DNA from: Asterionellopsis glacialis
Taxonomy: Eukaryota; Bacillariophyta; Plagiogrammaphyceae; Rhaphoneidales; Asterionellopsidaceae
DNA length: 52,313 nt
NCBI GenBank assembly: GCA_014885115.2
Contig: WKLE02001541.1
Coordinates: 1-52,313, forward strand
Direction: 5' to 3'
Below the pieces are notes generated by a model. It saw only the letters and a list, made by a program, of their open reading frames with translations, was not told the DNA's origin and made no database searches. The position numbers were made by a program, and so were the translations under genes. Within the stretch, counting starts at the first letter, position 1, and each line of letters starts with the position of its first letter. Positions 10,275 to 23,161 of the stretch are shown here, in pieces.

Positions 10275-13200
10275 ATGAAGATATCATCAATCATTGTAAA
10301 AGTTGTCTTGACCCTTGTTGCCTTTGGTGCTAATCCCACCGTGTCTCACAGAGATGAGGTAAGTTTTCCCACGCCCGCTGGCTGCATGCTGTCCATTTGT
10401 TCCAGTTTGAGATGATATTGTGTTGTTCTACAATTGCGAAGTTCCGCAAGACGCAACGGTCTCTAGATGGAGCAAACAAAGTAAAAAACAGACAACTCTT
10501 TTCAAAAAGTTGACAAAAGCGCTAAAACCTTTTTTGATTTATTTTTTGTTCCATCGAATTGCCATGACCAATCAGTCTGAGCAGTCACGTCGGAGGCATC
10601 TGACACAAAAATCACCTTGTGAAGTTCTTGTCAGAGTTGTAAATCTTGGAGCTGGCAAAAAGGAAGAAAAGCATATGGATTGTAAAATGTCCGCTGCCGA
10701 TGGCGGGAATTTTGTAGAAATCAAGGACCATACTTCAAAAGGTTGGTTGAAGTCTCACAAGGGAGAACTTGAGAGCGGCAGGACTGAACTCTTTTTACCA
10801 GGAGCTATCGTCAACAAGAATGAACTTATCTTATCTGAGGACAGTAATGAAGTAATTGAAAGAACGATTGAGATAACGAAACAGGGAAAGAATCGCAGAG
10901 AAGGGAAGAAGTCCAAGAAGAAAGACCGCACCAGCCGTAGTCGTAACCTAGCGGAAACGATTGACAACGACAAGAGAATTCTAGCTGTCCGAGTTATTGC
11001 AAGTGACTCCCAAACGTCTGCTTCTATCAACCAGCTTAGTGATAGTATATTTGGAACGTATGGAGATCCAGCAAATATCAAGTCGCAGTATGAGGCTTGT
11101 TCCAAAGGGCAGCTCATAGTGCAACCGGCAACAGGTTTTGGCGTGACGGATGGCATAATTGAAGTTACCATTCAAAGCACGGTCAATGGTGCTGAAGGTT
11201 CTGCTATTGCAAATGACGTGTTAGCTGCTCTAAAAGACAGACTCGGTGGCTGCGAACCCCCATGCAATTACGATCATGTCATGTTATGTCTTCCGCCGGG
11301 AACAGGAAATTGGATTGGTAAGCCAAGATACATACAAATTGTTTTCGATTCTCATCCATGTTTTCTCCATGAATACATTGTATAACCTTACCACTTTCTT
11401 TTATACTCGCACCTTTCTTGTTCTATGTTCAAAGCATATGCGTATATGAATTCTTGGTTATCAGTTTACAACAATGACTGGTGCCTCAAACTATCGGCAC
11501 AGATGCATGAGGTTGGTCATAATCTTGATCTTCACCACTCCGGAGAAGGCAGTGACCCGTATGCTGATATGAGGTGAGTGAGGCAACTCTTTTAAATGAT
11601 TCTTCTTTCAACACAGAAATATTTCATTCTTTTTCTTTTAAATTTTTCTTTATCAAGCGGGATTATGGGATTCTCGTACGGGGTTGACGATGGACCCTTA
11701 ATGTGTTTCAACGCTGCCAAAAGTTGGCAGTTAGGATGGTATTCAGGTGGTCACGTTGAGCGGGATTTCGTCTTTTCGTACTGGAAGGGAGATTTGATTA
11801 GTATTTCAGACTATGATAAGGATAGTCCCTTACCCGTTCTCATCCGAGTAGCCAGTTTGACTGGAGATGATCATTACATTAGCTTTAATCTACAATCTGG
11901 AATTAATATTGGAACACAAGAAGGTGCAAATCAAGTCTTGATAACCACAACTGCATCATCGGGATCAAGTGCCGCCCCGTCTAATCTTGTGGCCAAGTTG
12001 AGTAAGGGCGAGGTATACAGTTTAAGCACAAGTGTGGAACTGAAAGTCACCGATATCAACATGAATGCAGAAATTCCATATGCGAGCATCGTCGTTGGAG
12101 ATGACTGTGAGTCGGACGTGGAATGTGAAAATTCTTACTCTTGTATCCAGAGTCGTTGTGTCAATGGTCTATGCGTGAATTCGATATTAGATGGTTATGC
12201 CATGGCGGATATTACAGTCGTCACGGACAGGTATCCTGAAGAAACCACCTGGTCACTTACCAATGAGTGCACCGGAGCTACAACCCTTTCTGGAGGGCCA
12301 TACTCAGACGCAGGTGAGACCTATACCGCGAGAGACTGTGTCTCGTCTGACATAAAACATAAGTTCACAATAAATGACACTTACGGCGATGGTATTTGCT
12401 GCAACCAGGGTAGTGGATCTTACAATATTGAAATCGGAAGTGAGACGTTCTCAGGTGGGACCTTCGCAAGCTCGACTAGCCATTCATTTGGGTCCTGTTC
12501 AACTCCAGCACCCACCACACTTGCACCAATAACTCCAGCACCTGTCCCCATCACACCTGCTCCCGTTCCCACTACACCCGCACCTGTCCCCACAGTCCCG
12601 GCCTGCCTAGGTGTCGAGCTTGAACTTAAAACGGATCAGTATGGTGGAGAAACTAGTTGGCAATTGAAAGACAACAGTCAGCTCGTCAAAAGCGGTAGTG
12701 GGTACCCAAGCAACCAAGTTATCAGTATTTCCTTTGGATGCCTTGCCGTTGCAAATGGTAGTGATTACGAGCGGTACGAATTCATCATCAGTGATTCGTA
12801 TGGGGGTGAGTATCGAAAAAATGATTGTGTTTCTATTTCTTAGTACGAAAGACTAGGATCTGTCTGATCAACCAATTCATAAAATCCAATTTTCGCTCAA
12901 TAATTTGTCTATAACGTCCACACGAATTTCAGACGGTATGTGTTGCAGCTACGGCCAAGGTTATTATAGGATTCAAACTATGGGGGGTGGGAGCATCATA
13001 AAAGATGGGGGGTCTTTTGCAAATACTGAATCATTCCTTTTCCCCACTATTCAAAGCTCACCGTCATTACCACCAGCTCGTTCGGATTCGATATTGCCAT
13101 TCAGGTTGGAACTGCGGACAGATAATTGGGGCGGTGAAACTTCATGGAAGCTAACATCTTCAAACAATATGGTGTACACAGGAAATGGGTATTCGGACTC

Positions 13201-13948
13201 TACTTTATACAACGTTCGACATGACCTCCCCGCTCATGGGTGTCACACATTTACCATGTATGACGCATATGGTGATGGACTTCTGTATGGGTGGTACAAG
13301 TTATACTGGAATGGCGATCTTGTCGCCGACCATTCAGGGAATTTCGGCAATGAAATTACCTCTAGATTTGGAGGTGGATGTCTCGCAGTAGCCGAAACAG
13401 ATATTGAAGATCAGAGTGTTGTCATTAGAGACCGGCCCAAGAAGTATACCACACCAACTCCTACCACAAATGCGCCCACGTGGACCACGATAACATTTGA
13501 TGACTTCGAAACAGGATGGGGAAATTTTAAAGACGGTGGAAGTGATGCTTCACGTGTTTCCATAGAAAAAAGAGGAGACAGACTTCATATCCCCAGCGGA
13601 ATCTACGCTGCTCGCATCCGCGACGATAGCAGCTCGTCTCAAATCAGTCATGTAAGATCTTATGATGTAAGCATCTTTTCAACCTTAAAAGTATCGTTCT
13701 TGTTCATAATGAAAAGCATGGATAATAGCAATGAGAATTTCTTGCTTCAAGTTTCAAAAGACAATGCATCTTATGAAACAGTAGCTAGTTGGGGAATGGG
13801 GGAATATTGGAATAATCAGGTTTACAACGAATCTATTGAGTTTGGACGTGGGGCGGTAAACACGATGAAAATCCGGTTTTTGTGCGATGCCTCGTCAAAC
13901 GAAGACTGGGTCTACTTAGACAATATTTTGTTTCAAGGCAAAATATAG
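10275..13948 (+). CDS. Secreted gametolysin-type zinc metalloprotease (peptidase M11)
   Basis: Inferred exons: 10275-10358, 10576-11317, 11435-11573, 11658-12805, 12933-13948 (1042 aa). Exon 1 encodes a signal peptide (MKISSIIVKVVLTLVAFGA). A pro-region with a Lys/Arg-rich stretch (KKSKKKDRTSRSR) follows and could be a processing site. The catalytic zinc motif HEVGHNLDLHH is at about 300-310, followed by the Met-turn 'SGIMGFS'. This matches M11/metzincin logic, with Asp in place of the usual Gly after the second His. After the protease comes a Cys-rich stretch (CESDVECENSYSC), then three repeats of about 95 aa built on 'TDxxxxETxWxL' and 'DxYGDG', with a Pro-Thr linker (TPAPVPTTPAPVP) between the first and second. 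A jelly-roll-like C-terminal domain (DDFETGWGNF...VYLDNILF) ends the protein. M11 enzymes cleave cell-wall glycoproteins during gamete fusion in Chlamydomonas; here the substrate is unknown. The acceptor of exon 2 is the least certain boundary. Confidence 0.85.
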
Positions 13949-16900
13949 TCTAAATGTAAGCTTTAAAATTTTTATTTACTAAAGAATCAGTTTTAGGACA
14001 AAAGAGGATTTCTTAGGGGAAGAAATGGGTAAAGAGGATTAGGTAAAGGGTGTCCTGCTTGCTAGGGGGCTTCATAACTGTGCCTTACAGCAGTACCAGT
14101 CTTGGCAGATGAGAGCTGTCTGTGAAAAGAATGAGGGAACGTGGGGTGAAAAATTGACCTCTCCTGACCCATGCCCATGACAACTCTTTTGATACTGGTG
14201 TATGCAGCAATAATAATATGGTAGTAGTAGCTAGTATTACTATTGGTCACCAAAGAACCACCAGTATATGCAATTCACTAGAGCTTCAAAAGTGGGAGAA
14301 GCTAGTGATTCAGATGATTATCAAATATGTTAACAACAATAATAGCAGCAGTTTTGGTAATTGTTATCTACTACAAATCTTGTTGTCTATGTTGGGCAGC
14401 CGCAAACAGTGAGAACAGTGATCTCTTGATATTCTTGTAACAAAACAGGAGCACCTGTAAGGGAAAGAGACTGGAAGTATCCAATACAGTCAGTAAAATG
14501 AGGCAACTTCAAAATTTAAGATGGCACATCAGATGATAGGACTCTGTGGTATTTACTCAGCAGGGGGCAAAGGAAGCCTTCCAGAAAAGGCCCTGGTGGT
14601 AATATTAATAAAGAGGAGCCCAGCAGTGTATTCATGAAGCTCTTCTTCTATTGCAATTCAATATTTAAATGCTATCTCCCATACCCCTTACAAAAAAATA
14701 ACAGCTCTATTGGAAACTGTGATAAAAGAGAGAAGAAGGGATATAAAGCAAAAAATGAATGTTAAGATGGCAAAAGGACCCAATCAAAAAAATTATTATA
14801 TTGATCATGACAGTACTAAGTTAGTGTTGATAAATACAAAATTCAAAGCAAAAGGAATTCTCAAGGACATATGGATGATGTTATGAAATGCTGCAACATT
14901 CAGGCAGGAGACTACAATTTGGGTCAGGGTCATGTAGCAATAAGGAGGAAACAATATCTGTGTGGCACAGTTGCTACTGGTTAAATCAATTCCATCAAAA
15001 ATGATGAAAAAAAAATAACAAAATGTGCAAGAGTGCATAAGCATTTCCACCATGACAACAAGAATGATGATCAACAAGCATTCAGAGTCCTATAGCCCAA
15101 TATATATTTTGTATCTCTTCTTCTTATTCTTTCCTTCCTTTTTTTGTTCCCTTTTCCCTCCTGGTGTAATCAAGTTTTCAACTGCAAAGCAACTCAAATA
15201 GGGTTTTTGCCTCAGAGTATTGACCTCCAATTTTTTTACTGTTGGAGCATTAGAGCTGGCATGGATTTTTTGAGAATGGTCATAATCATAGCTAATGGCA
15301 TTCATGTAGAAAATACTGTATCCTACATTGGGTAGATAAAAATTTTCCAGGCTATTGCAAGAAGCTGAATTCTTTTCTACTTTGGATTGCTCATTAGAAT
15401 CTTGGTTGATTTTTGCTGCCTACCTAGCTAAAAACCAAACATGTAAGAAAGCACTTTGCTTATCTTTTATAAACTACTTTTGTCTCCCAGTTGTATTATT
15501 CATAGTGATAAATATTCTGCAAACAATAAAAGGATAATTGCCATTCAACAATGCATACAATTTTGTACCATTTTTTGATATCTTGTTGACTATACTAGTA
15601 TTTGTATCAATTACCAGTAGCATGTTGTGAAAAGAAGTAAAAGCTTTTAACTACAGTCCATACACATTGCATCAACAAACACCAAGGTTATCAGAACCAA
15701 AAACTAACAACATTCCTAGCAATAAAGGTATAGAAATTGAAGTCAAAAGAGTGTCAAGAAGGCAAGTCCAGATCTAAAGCTTTTACTTAAATAGAAGATT
15801 GTTACAAAATTGTGCTTGTGTCACAAGTATGTTTGGCAAAGAAGCTAGAAGAGCAGCTGTGGGGATATTGTAAAATCACTACTGAGAATGTTGACATTGG
15901 GGTGCCCCCTGCTCATCTTGTAGTTCTTGTAGTAGAAGAGATAAAAATTGGGGGAAATTCAGTAGAAAATATCAATCCATTTATCTTACTTGAGAAATCT
16001 ACTTGATCCTAAAGCATGAGTTACTAGTAACTAGTAACCCAACCCTCTAAATCAACAACCAAGAGTATATGTATCTATCCTACCTTCTTGATCTCTAAGT
16101 ATTGTGCAAGAGCATTTCTGATATTCTATTATTCAACATCCTCATATTGATTAGGAGAAATAAAATATTGAAACTTTGGCTCAATTTGTAAATAATTGTG
16201 CCAGAGGTTCTTTTTTAAGCTAAACAATCATAGATTAGTTGCATTTGGGTAAAATTGAAATGTTCTATGTTGATACTAAACTCTATTGGTGGTCTTCTTA
16301 AGTATGTAATTGATCTCCACTCCAGTGTTTTTTCATTATCAAAGAAAAGGAATTAATGCTGAGTCAATAATTCACCCAGTTCTGTTTTAGGTGGATTCAC
16401 CAACATATATACTAGTATTTATATGACTAAGAACAGTGATCAAGAACTGTTGCTTCAGAAGTAGCAATTATTTCACAGTGGGCAAGGTTGGTTCATTATT
16501 ATCTAAAGACAGCCCCAAAAAAGTGTCAGTGGTCACTTTTATTGAATAATTTTTATTCTACAAATTCTGTGATTCTTGGTTCATGAAAGATTTTTCCATT
16601 GCATGGACCTTTTCCAACAACAAGATATTTACTGGTTTTGTATGGCTTTTTGGGACTTAAATATCTTATTGAGGACAAGTACCCAGCTGGAGAAATCCTT
16701 ATTAAAATAGTTGGTCAAGTGCTACTATCATTTTTTGCTTTATCTGTATCCACAAGGATCTGGTGGTTGTGACCATCTAAAGATAGGTCATTTTATCTCA
16801 ATGGTTATTGGTTTTGTGTGACAATATCTCCCATACTATATCCAGTACCATGAGTTAAAATTTTTGGCAGAGCTTCTTTTGGAACTCAAAAGTCAGTCAC

Positions 16901-18112
16901 ATATGGGATTTCTCCATTGCATGTTTCTCTTTTGGCTTCTAGTCAGTAGGAAGTGACCTCTGTGATTACTGCTTCCTACCTCTTGTCTATTATGGGACTC
17001 TTATACAAACCTTACCAGCAGACATGCATATCATTGGCATAGATATTATTATTAAGGATACCTGGTATGAACCTGAAGAACTATGAAAAAACTATGAGAC
17101 TCAACAACACCAAACAGCACATACTGTTCACCATCCTTCTTCTCCTTGCATGTAAAAATTCCAGCTGCTTCAACTTGCCACCTAGACAAACTCTACCCAA
17201 ATTATAAAAGGACCTGCAGACAAATCTTTTTCAGCTGATACTCTATCCAATCAACCCATTCTTCTAAATTTCTGTGTAACTGTGTTGGTCATTCCATCTC
17301 ACTTAGAGATGTTATAAGTATTTGGGGAAATCAATCATTATTTACTTTTATTCAACTTTTATCATTAAGAAAGAAATATAGAAAAGAAGCTCAGTGGTAA
17401 AGAGTAAATCAGATTTATACCAGTACAATTAAGTACACCCAAATGGAGTTCTATTGCAAAATATGGAGTACAAGACTACATAGATACTACATGGAAGAAT
17501 ATGCTACTTTACTGGGTTACAAGAAAAACAAAAATAACAATTTATTCTCAAATATGATACATAACAATTATGAATCAGTAAGGTACATTGAATACAAGAA
17601 TATCTTTGTAGTTCAATCTACAGTACTTCTGTAAAAAGGAGAAAATCTAATGATTTCTTTATATTAGCCTCATGATTTTTTGTGTTTTGTGGAGTAATAG
17701 ACAAAGCATACAGCACATATATAGAATTTCCAATATACTTTTAAATATCTATTTTTGTTAGCTTCATTGTAAATTTTAGGTCAATCTTTCTACTGTTGGT
17801 TGATTATTCTTTGCTCTTATTTGTTTATGGGCACCAAAAGAAGTTCAACATCAGATACTAAAAAGCACTGTTGTGGTTTGTGGTGTACTAGCCAGTGTGG
17901 GAGGGTAGTCATTGATAGTGGTAGTTATGTGTATGAAACAGGCATGTGCATGCTGCACAGATGTTCATCATTGTTGATATCTCTCAATTGTGTAATTTTT
18001 GATGATATGGTTCAAATACTGCAATTAAAATCTCTACACATGACTTCTATTATGTAAAAATATACTAATGACTTTGATTAGAAGTGAAATCTTTTATCTT
18101 CAAATAAAGAAA

Positions 18113-18130
18113 AACACACACACACACACT
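18113..18130. repeat. (AC)n microsatellite
   Basis: About nine AC dinucleotides in a row inside the CpG-poor block. Confidence 0.8.
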
Positions 18131-18999
18131 TTTGTTTCTTGGATGGCCGCTTGAATATGTATTGAGGATTGCACAACCACCAGTGCATCTTTTTGGTACA
18201 CTTTTAGTTATGAATGTGTCAAGGATTACTTTCTATATAATTATTAGACATAGTTATAGTAAAAGTGTGTGTGATTACACCTTGTAACCTCCACTAGTTT
18301 TGGTAATCATATGTAGCAAATATATGGTATGGGACTTGATTTGCCCAATTCAACCAATTCAAGATTTCATATTAATTTGTAAGAAAGTCACCTACAAGAA
18401 GACAGCTTCAGACAGGTGTTCAAACAAGTTCATCACAAAATAAAACTGGAGGGTATGCCTTATTTGCCCAGTGGTAACATTTTGAGAGTATCTGTCTTTA
18501 TGAATAAATCCCCATTCCTTCTTGTTCTAGAATAATTTATTTTTACTAAATACATATATTTTCAGTTACTCTAACCTCTTTTTGCCTTTGCCTATTAGTG
18601 CTAATAATAAACTTATGCATCAAATTACAAACTAAATGCTTGATTTGTGAATTCTTGTTCCTAGCCCAGAGCTATCATTATTCCTTCATAGACTTCAAAG
18701 TAGTCACAAACTACTACAGAAACCATTAGATTGAGAAGGTTACTTGTGATTAGCACCAGTAAGAGAGAACAGAGAACCATACTAATGTGTCTTAGTCTTA
18801 CTTTACCAAATAATAGATATGAACAACGCACACAATTATCTGATATTTTTATTCACAAGCAAGATTCACAAGCAAGATGCAATTGAGATGAACTTGAACA
18901 CAACCAGAAAGTACAAGAAAAATACTGTATTCCAAGTTATATGCTGCATTATTTGGTATTATTTGACCAAAATCACAGATTCTTGCTCAACATCTTCAA

Positions 19000-19430
19000 T
19001 AAAAGTAAAAGTAAAAGTAATTTATCTAAAACTCAAAACTAATTGATTCAAAACTAAAACTAATTTGCATAAAAGCAAAAGTAAAACTCAAACCAATTTC
19101 TCCAAAACTAACATAATTTATCTCAGATTAATAAAACTAATTTGTCTAAAACTAATTTGTCTAAAACTAATTTGTCTAGAACAAAATTGTCTAAAACAAA
19201 ATTGTCTAAAACAAAATTGTCTAAAACAAAATTGTCTAAAACTAAAACTAAAACTAAAACTAAAACTAAAACTAAAACTAAAACTAAAACTAAAACTAAA
19301 ACTAAAACTAAAACTAATTTAACTCAAATTAATTTATCTAAAACTAAAACTAAAACTAAAATTAAAACTACTTTTTTATCTCAAACTAATTTATCTAAAG
19401 CTAATCTATCTAAAACTAATTTAATTTGTA
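19000..19430. repeat. Nested AAAACT satellite with 15-bp higher units
   Basis: Starts with AAAAGT repeats (19000-19020). It continues with three 15-bp units of AAAACTAATTTGTCT and four of ATTGTCTAAAACAAA, then runs for about 80 bases of pure AAAACT hexamers (about 19237-19316), followed by decayed copies. All units derive from one AAAACT-like word. Because unit lengths are multiples of three, it fakes open frames (Lys-Thr and Leu-Lys repeats) that are not genes. Confidence 0.85.
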
Positions 19431-21375
19431 TTGGTGGTGTAGGCTTCATTAAATCTCACACCAGACATTTGCCCTGTGCTGCCAAAAGATACTGGTCATT
19501 GCAAGAGTACAATGTGATGCTGGGGCAGCATCTTTTACCAGTTGTTGTGCAGAAAAGAATACTCAAACTCCAGTATTATAGATAATCACTCCAATTACAA
19601 ACTTCAATGTAGATAAGATTCTTCCTCCTTTTCTTTTTGTGACTCAAATTTGCACCATTTTGTGTTTCACATGCAGACTCTGCTAAACTAATCATGATTA
19701 TTGTTTTTTCTTCTTCTGTGTTATGATGTTGTAGAATGTTCTAGAAAAAAAATTAAAACACTGTTTCTTGGTATGAAAACTGTGCTATTGCTTGGACCTT
19801 CCTTCAAATCCATCAATCTTTGGATGAAATCATTACAAGGTGAGAGGATGTCTTGCCTCAAAAAGCTGCTTGTTGTCTCCTATTCCATTATATTCTTTCT
19901 TTGTTGGTGGTGACACTATTCAAATATCCAGTCAATTACCAGCACAATAAATATTGTGCACTTCTGTGGTAAGTGGTAGGTTAGCCAATTTGGTGAATGA
20001 TGGCTACAGAAAAAAGAAAGCAATACATCAGTAGGAAAAAACATACACATACAAATACACATTTTCCAATCAGAAGGTTAATCCCCAGTATTGTTTGTTG
20101 CCCTGTAACAAGAATGGAACCAATTGCAGGCACAAATGGTCAAATGGTCAAATGAATTTAGGGTATTTGTGAGTAAAATTCCTTAATTTTGAGGATTCCT
20201 GGCAAACTGGTTATCCTGCCACCCCAATAATCTCATAGTTATTTAATATTATACAGTCTTTGAGTTACTTACTGTGGTAAATCAAACTCTTTGCCCTCCC
20301 ATCACTAAAAAAAATTTGTAATACCATCAGCTTGACATGGTGAATCAAGAAATATTATGGTGCATACTATGTCCATAGTAAGGTATTATTAATAGTAGAA
20401 TTCAAGAATTACTGTGTAATGACATAGTAAATGATGGAGCATGACAAATAAAATATTGTATCTTAAGTACAGTTGTCCATACCCAGTTATGAGCAATGGG
20501 ACCTATTTTTTGCAACCTTGAAATTGGTTCTCCTAGAATTTTTTTCAAGCTTGACCTTAGTAACACTGCTTGTTTGTGATGTTATGTGATGTCATTTAAG
20601 ATTTTGTAGCTAAAATTTGCTTAATATTTTCAAAAGTTTACCATTGATGATGTCAGGATGTAAGCAACACTACAAATTTCAAGCTTGCAATTGCTTGTTT
20701 CAAGTCATTTTTCCAAGCTTGACCTTGAGCAATGCACATTGCTTATTATTGGGTGTGGACTGAATTTTCATTTATCCTGAACTATGTGATTTACTTAATG
20801 GTTTCAATTTGTAGTATAAGGTGCTCTAGACAATGCGTGGAAGATATTTTTGGTGCAAATTAAAATTTTGTGAAAAATCACTTGCTCAGTTGTAACTTTG
20901 ATACAGTGATTTTGTGAGTTCCTCTAAATTTTTCCTGGCAATGGTAGATTGGGAGGTACTGCACTAGTAGGATAATTTTTTGTTATTGATTTGTGAACAA
21001 AGGCAGTGTTTGAAGAAGTGTGTATACAATAAAGGTTACTTCTTCTTAATACAGGTGTGACCCAAAACAGGCTATTTACAGTAATACTAGTATCTTCTTG
21101 CTAATTCACCCCCTTTAGTGTTACTGGTATATACTCTCTTGTTGCTCCTTATTCTTCCCAAATATTTTGTCTTCTTTTTGTTTTGTATAGCCTGTTATTT
21201 GTGTAAGAAAAGTCATCAAATTCTGAAATTCTATTGGTGTAGCTAAGAATACAAAACCACTAGTCAGTCATACTATGTAATAGACTACAATAAGCAAGAA
21301 TCTTTTCATTTATAGCTGATTGTGATTGCTTCTAGTAGTAGTAGTATTCAATAGTACTAGCTATTTGGAGACAGG

Positions 21376-21399
21376 NNNNNNNNNNNNNNNNNNNNNNNN
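21376..21399. other. Assembly gap (24 N)
   Basis: A run of 24 unresolved bases inside the CpG-poor block. The true length may differ. Repetitive content probably blocked assembly. Confidence 0.95.
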
Positions 21400-22182
21400 G
21401 GTATTTTATTCATTTTACTTTTTGTCTATCTCCCATTTTTGCAGAATATATTCTTCCAACTACAATACTAGGAATCATAGTGCATACTCTAGTTGGTCAA
21501 GTAAGAACTTCATAATTCATGACACTTTCAAAGATACAAACCTGAGGAATCATACCTTTGTCTTAATCTTTATTGGTTGTGTAATCTTTAAAGTCCTGTA
21601 CCTTTATCTGCTCTCTCTTTCTTTTCAACAAAAAGTGGGACAGGACTGGCAAAAAGAATACTCTATACCAGCACTCGTTGTTTACCAAATAATAGAGGTG
21701 CCATGTGATGGCTGTTGTGTGGTAGAGCTAGTAGTATAGTGTGGTGAGAGAGTCAGATACACTTTTATACTATTAGTAGTGAATACAAGATGTAAAGTTT
21801 ATAGGGACACAAAAATTGCACAAAAATGATTTCATTTGTATTCTTTGTATATATTATATATTATTGTCCTCATCATGATATAATGGAGCAAGTATTAATA
21901 TCACCTTTTCAATAATATGATGCAAATATAGTATCAAGTTGTAATTTCTTGGTTTGCAAACAAAGACAACTAAAAAAAGAATGACAGTTGAAGAATCTCA
22001 CACAAGAATAATAATTGTTGGAGAGAGAGCAGTAGCAGGGGTGGTGATGATGATAATGTGGTGGCAAACAATTTCCTTTCTTGTTTTTGCATGAACAAAG
22101 CTGAAATGATATTTCTTTTATTCAAAATATGAATCCTCAGCATAACTCCATAAACTACACCCACTACTTAGGGTACTCTAGA

Positions 22183-22203
22183 AATATATATATATATATA
22201 TAT
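22183..22203. repeat. (AT)n microsatellite
   Basis: About ten AT dinucleotides close to the right edge of the CpG-poor block. Confidence 0.8.
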
Positions 22204-22299
22204 GTCATTTGCTTCTTTCACAGCATTTGGGAGGCAGAGCCAGTACCAGGTAGAGGAGGCTCTAGAGAAAGGCACAGTAAGAAGGTATAGAAAACATCA

Positions 22300-23161
22300 C
22301 GGGGGAAATCATAATCTATTATCTAAAATGCTTTTGGTCCTTCACATAAATCTGCAATAAACCAGACAACATCCCTCTAGTCTAATGGATGTGTACGATA
22401 GTTCCACTTCTGTCACTTGTCATTCTGCAAATTTTTTTTACTTCCATCGCTCCTCCACTTTCACAATATACGACGGTACCCACGCATCCCTTTCAGGGGA
22501 GTGGTAGTTAGACCCCTACCCCCAGGTAGAGAGATCAGCAGGCGCGAGGGAGCGTAACGTGGTACGCTTGCTTGCTTGCACAGAAATATCTCCCTTATTG
22601 GCTGAAATTGCACTAAATTTGATTCATTCGAGCCAGTCAAAATTCGGAATTTCGTGACATCCGCCTTCTATTGAACAACAATTTCTCCATTTTGATTGGT
22701 CACTGTCAGCCATTCAGCGCCTGTTACGATAGCCATGCACACGTCAGCAGACATCTCTCGAGCGGTCGTCATTTTTTTCTTCTCTGTCGACAGCCGGCAA
22801 ATACTCTCTACCGGCGGGGGTAATGTCCCCCTGGTTGGTGGTAGCTATGGATGGATGACTGCGACATGGAACGCTAATACTGTAACCAAACCACGCAGCT
22901 CTTGTCTCCCATACGACATATTCACACACTTTTTTTTCTTATTTATCGAGTGTTCTCAAAACTACCTTACTGTACGCGGTTGGGTCCCACTTGATTATAA
23001 TTATCATTTGTTCATTGCTCGTGTGAAACAACAAAAGAACAACAACAATTCACTCTCCATCAGGGTACGTACGATAGAATCCCCCATTGTCTTTCTACTT
23101 TTTATATTAGATTTTACAACGACAAAGCAAGGCATTGATTACATACAAAATTTATAATAGA
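22300..23161. promoter_or_regulatory. Promoter-side region of the BioD-like gene
   Basis: CpG content returns to normal here. Two ATTGG (inverted CCAAT) boxes lie near 22595 and 22695, about 470-570 bp before the ATG. An open frame at 22696-23157 has no recognisable domain and odd composition, so I treat it as chance. The last 100 bases before 23162 are AT-rich and form the likely 5' leader. Confidence 0.4.

Larger units (their letters stand above)
13960..22295. other. CpG-depleted, AT-rich gene-free block (CpG desert)
   Basis: Reading line by line I find only about six CG dinucleotides in 8.3 kb (near 14140, 14401, 18148, 18827, 20835 and 21676). A GC content near one third would predict over 200. 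GpC is not depleted, and TG and CA are frequent. No coding gene can be supported; open frames are short or low-complexity. The block begins at the stop of the M11 gene and ends abruptly near 22300, after which CG is common again. It carries simple satellites, an assembly gap, and a weak internal repeat around CAAGCTTGACCTT (20549 and 20713). It could be old, heavily methylated DNA (a decayed transposon or heterochromatin) or a low-GC centromere-like core. The composition is seen; the cause is inferred. Confidence 0.85.

Noticed and set aside
19065..19585. Open frames with long Lys-Thr or Leu-Lys repeats
   Set aside because: They are made by the AAAACT satellite, whose unit length is a multiple of three. 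Not genes.
21326..21739. Frame running through the N gap
   Set aside because: The gap is unresolved and the translation across it is meaningless.
13960..22295. The CpG-poor block as a contaminating or organellar segment
   Set aside because: It has no organellar genes and sits continuous with nuclear-type genes at both ends. The internal N gap weakens but does not remove this, so it is kept as a native block with unknown cause.
22696..23157. 153-codon frame before the BioD-like gene
   Set aside because: No domain, odd composition, and it overlaps the expected promoter; treated as chance.
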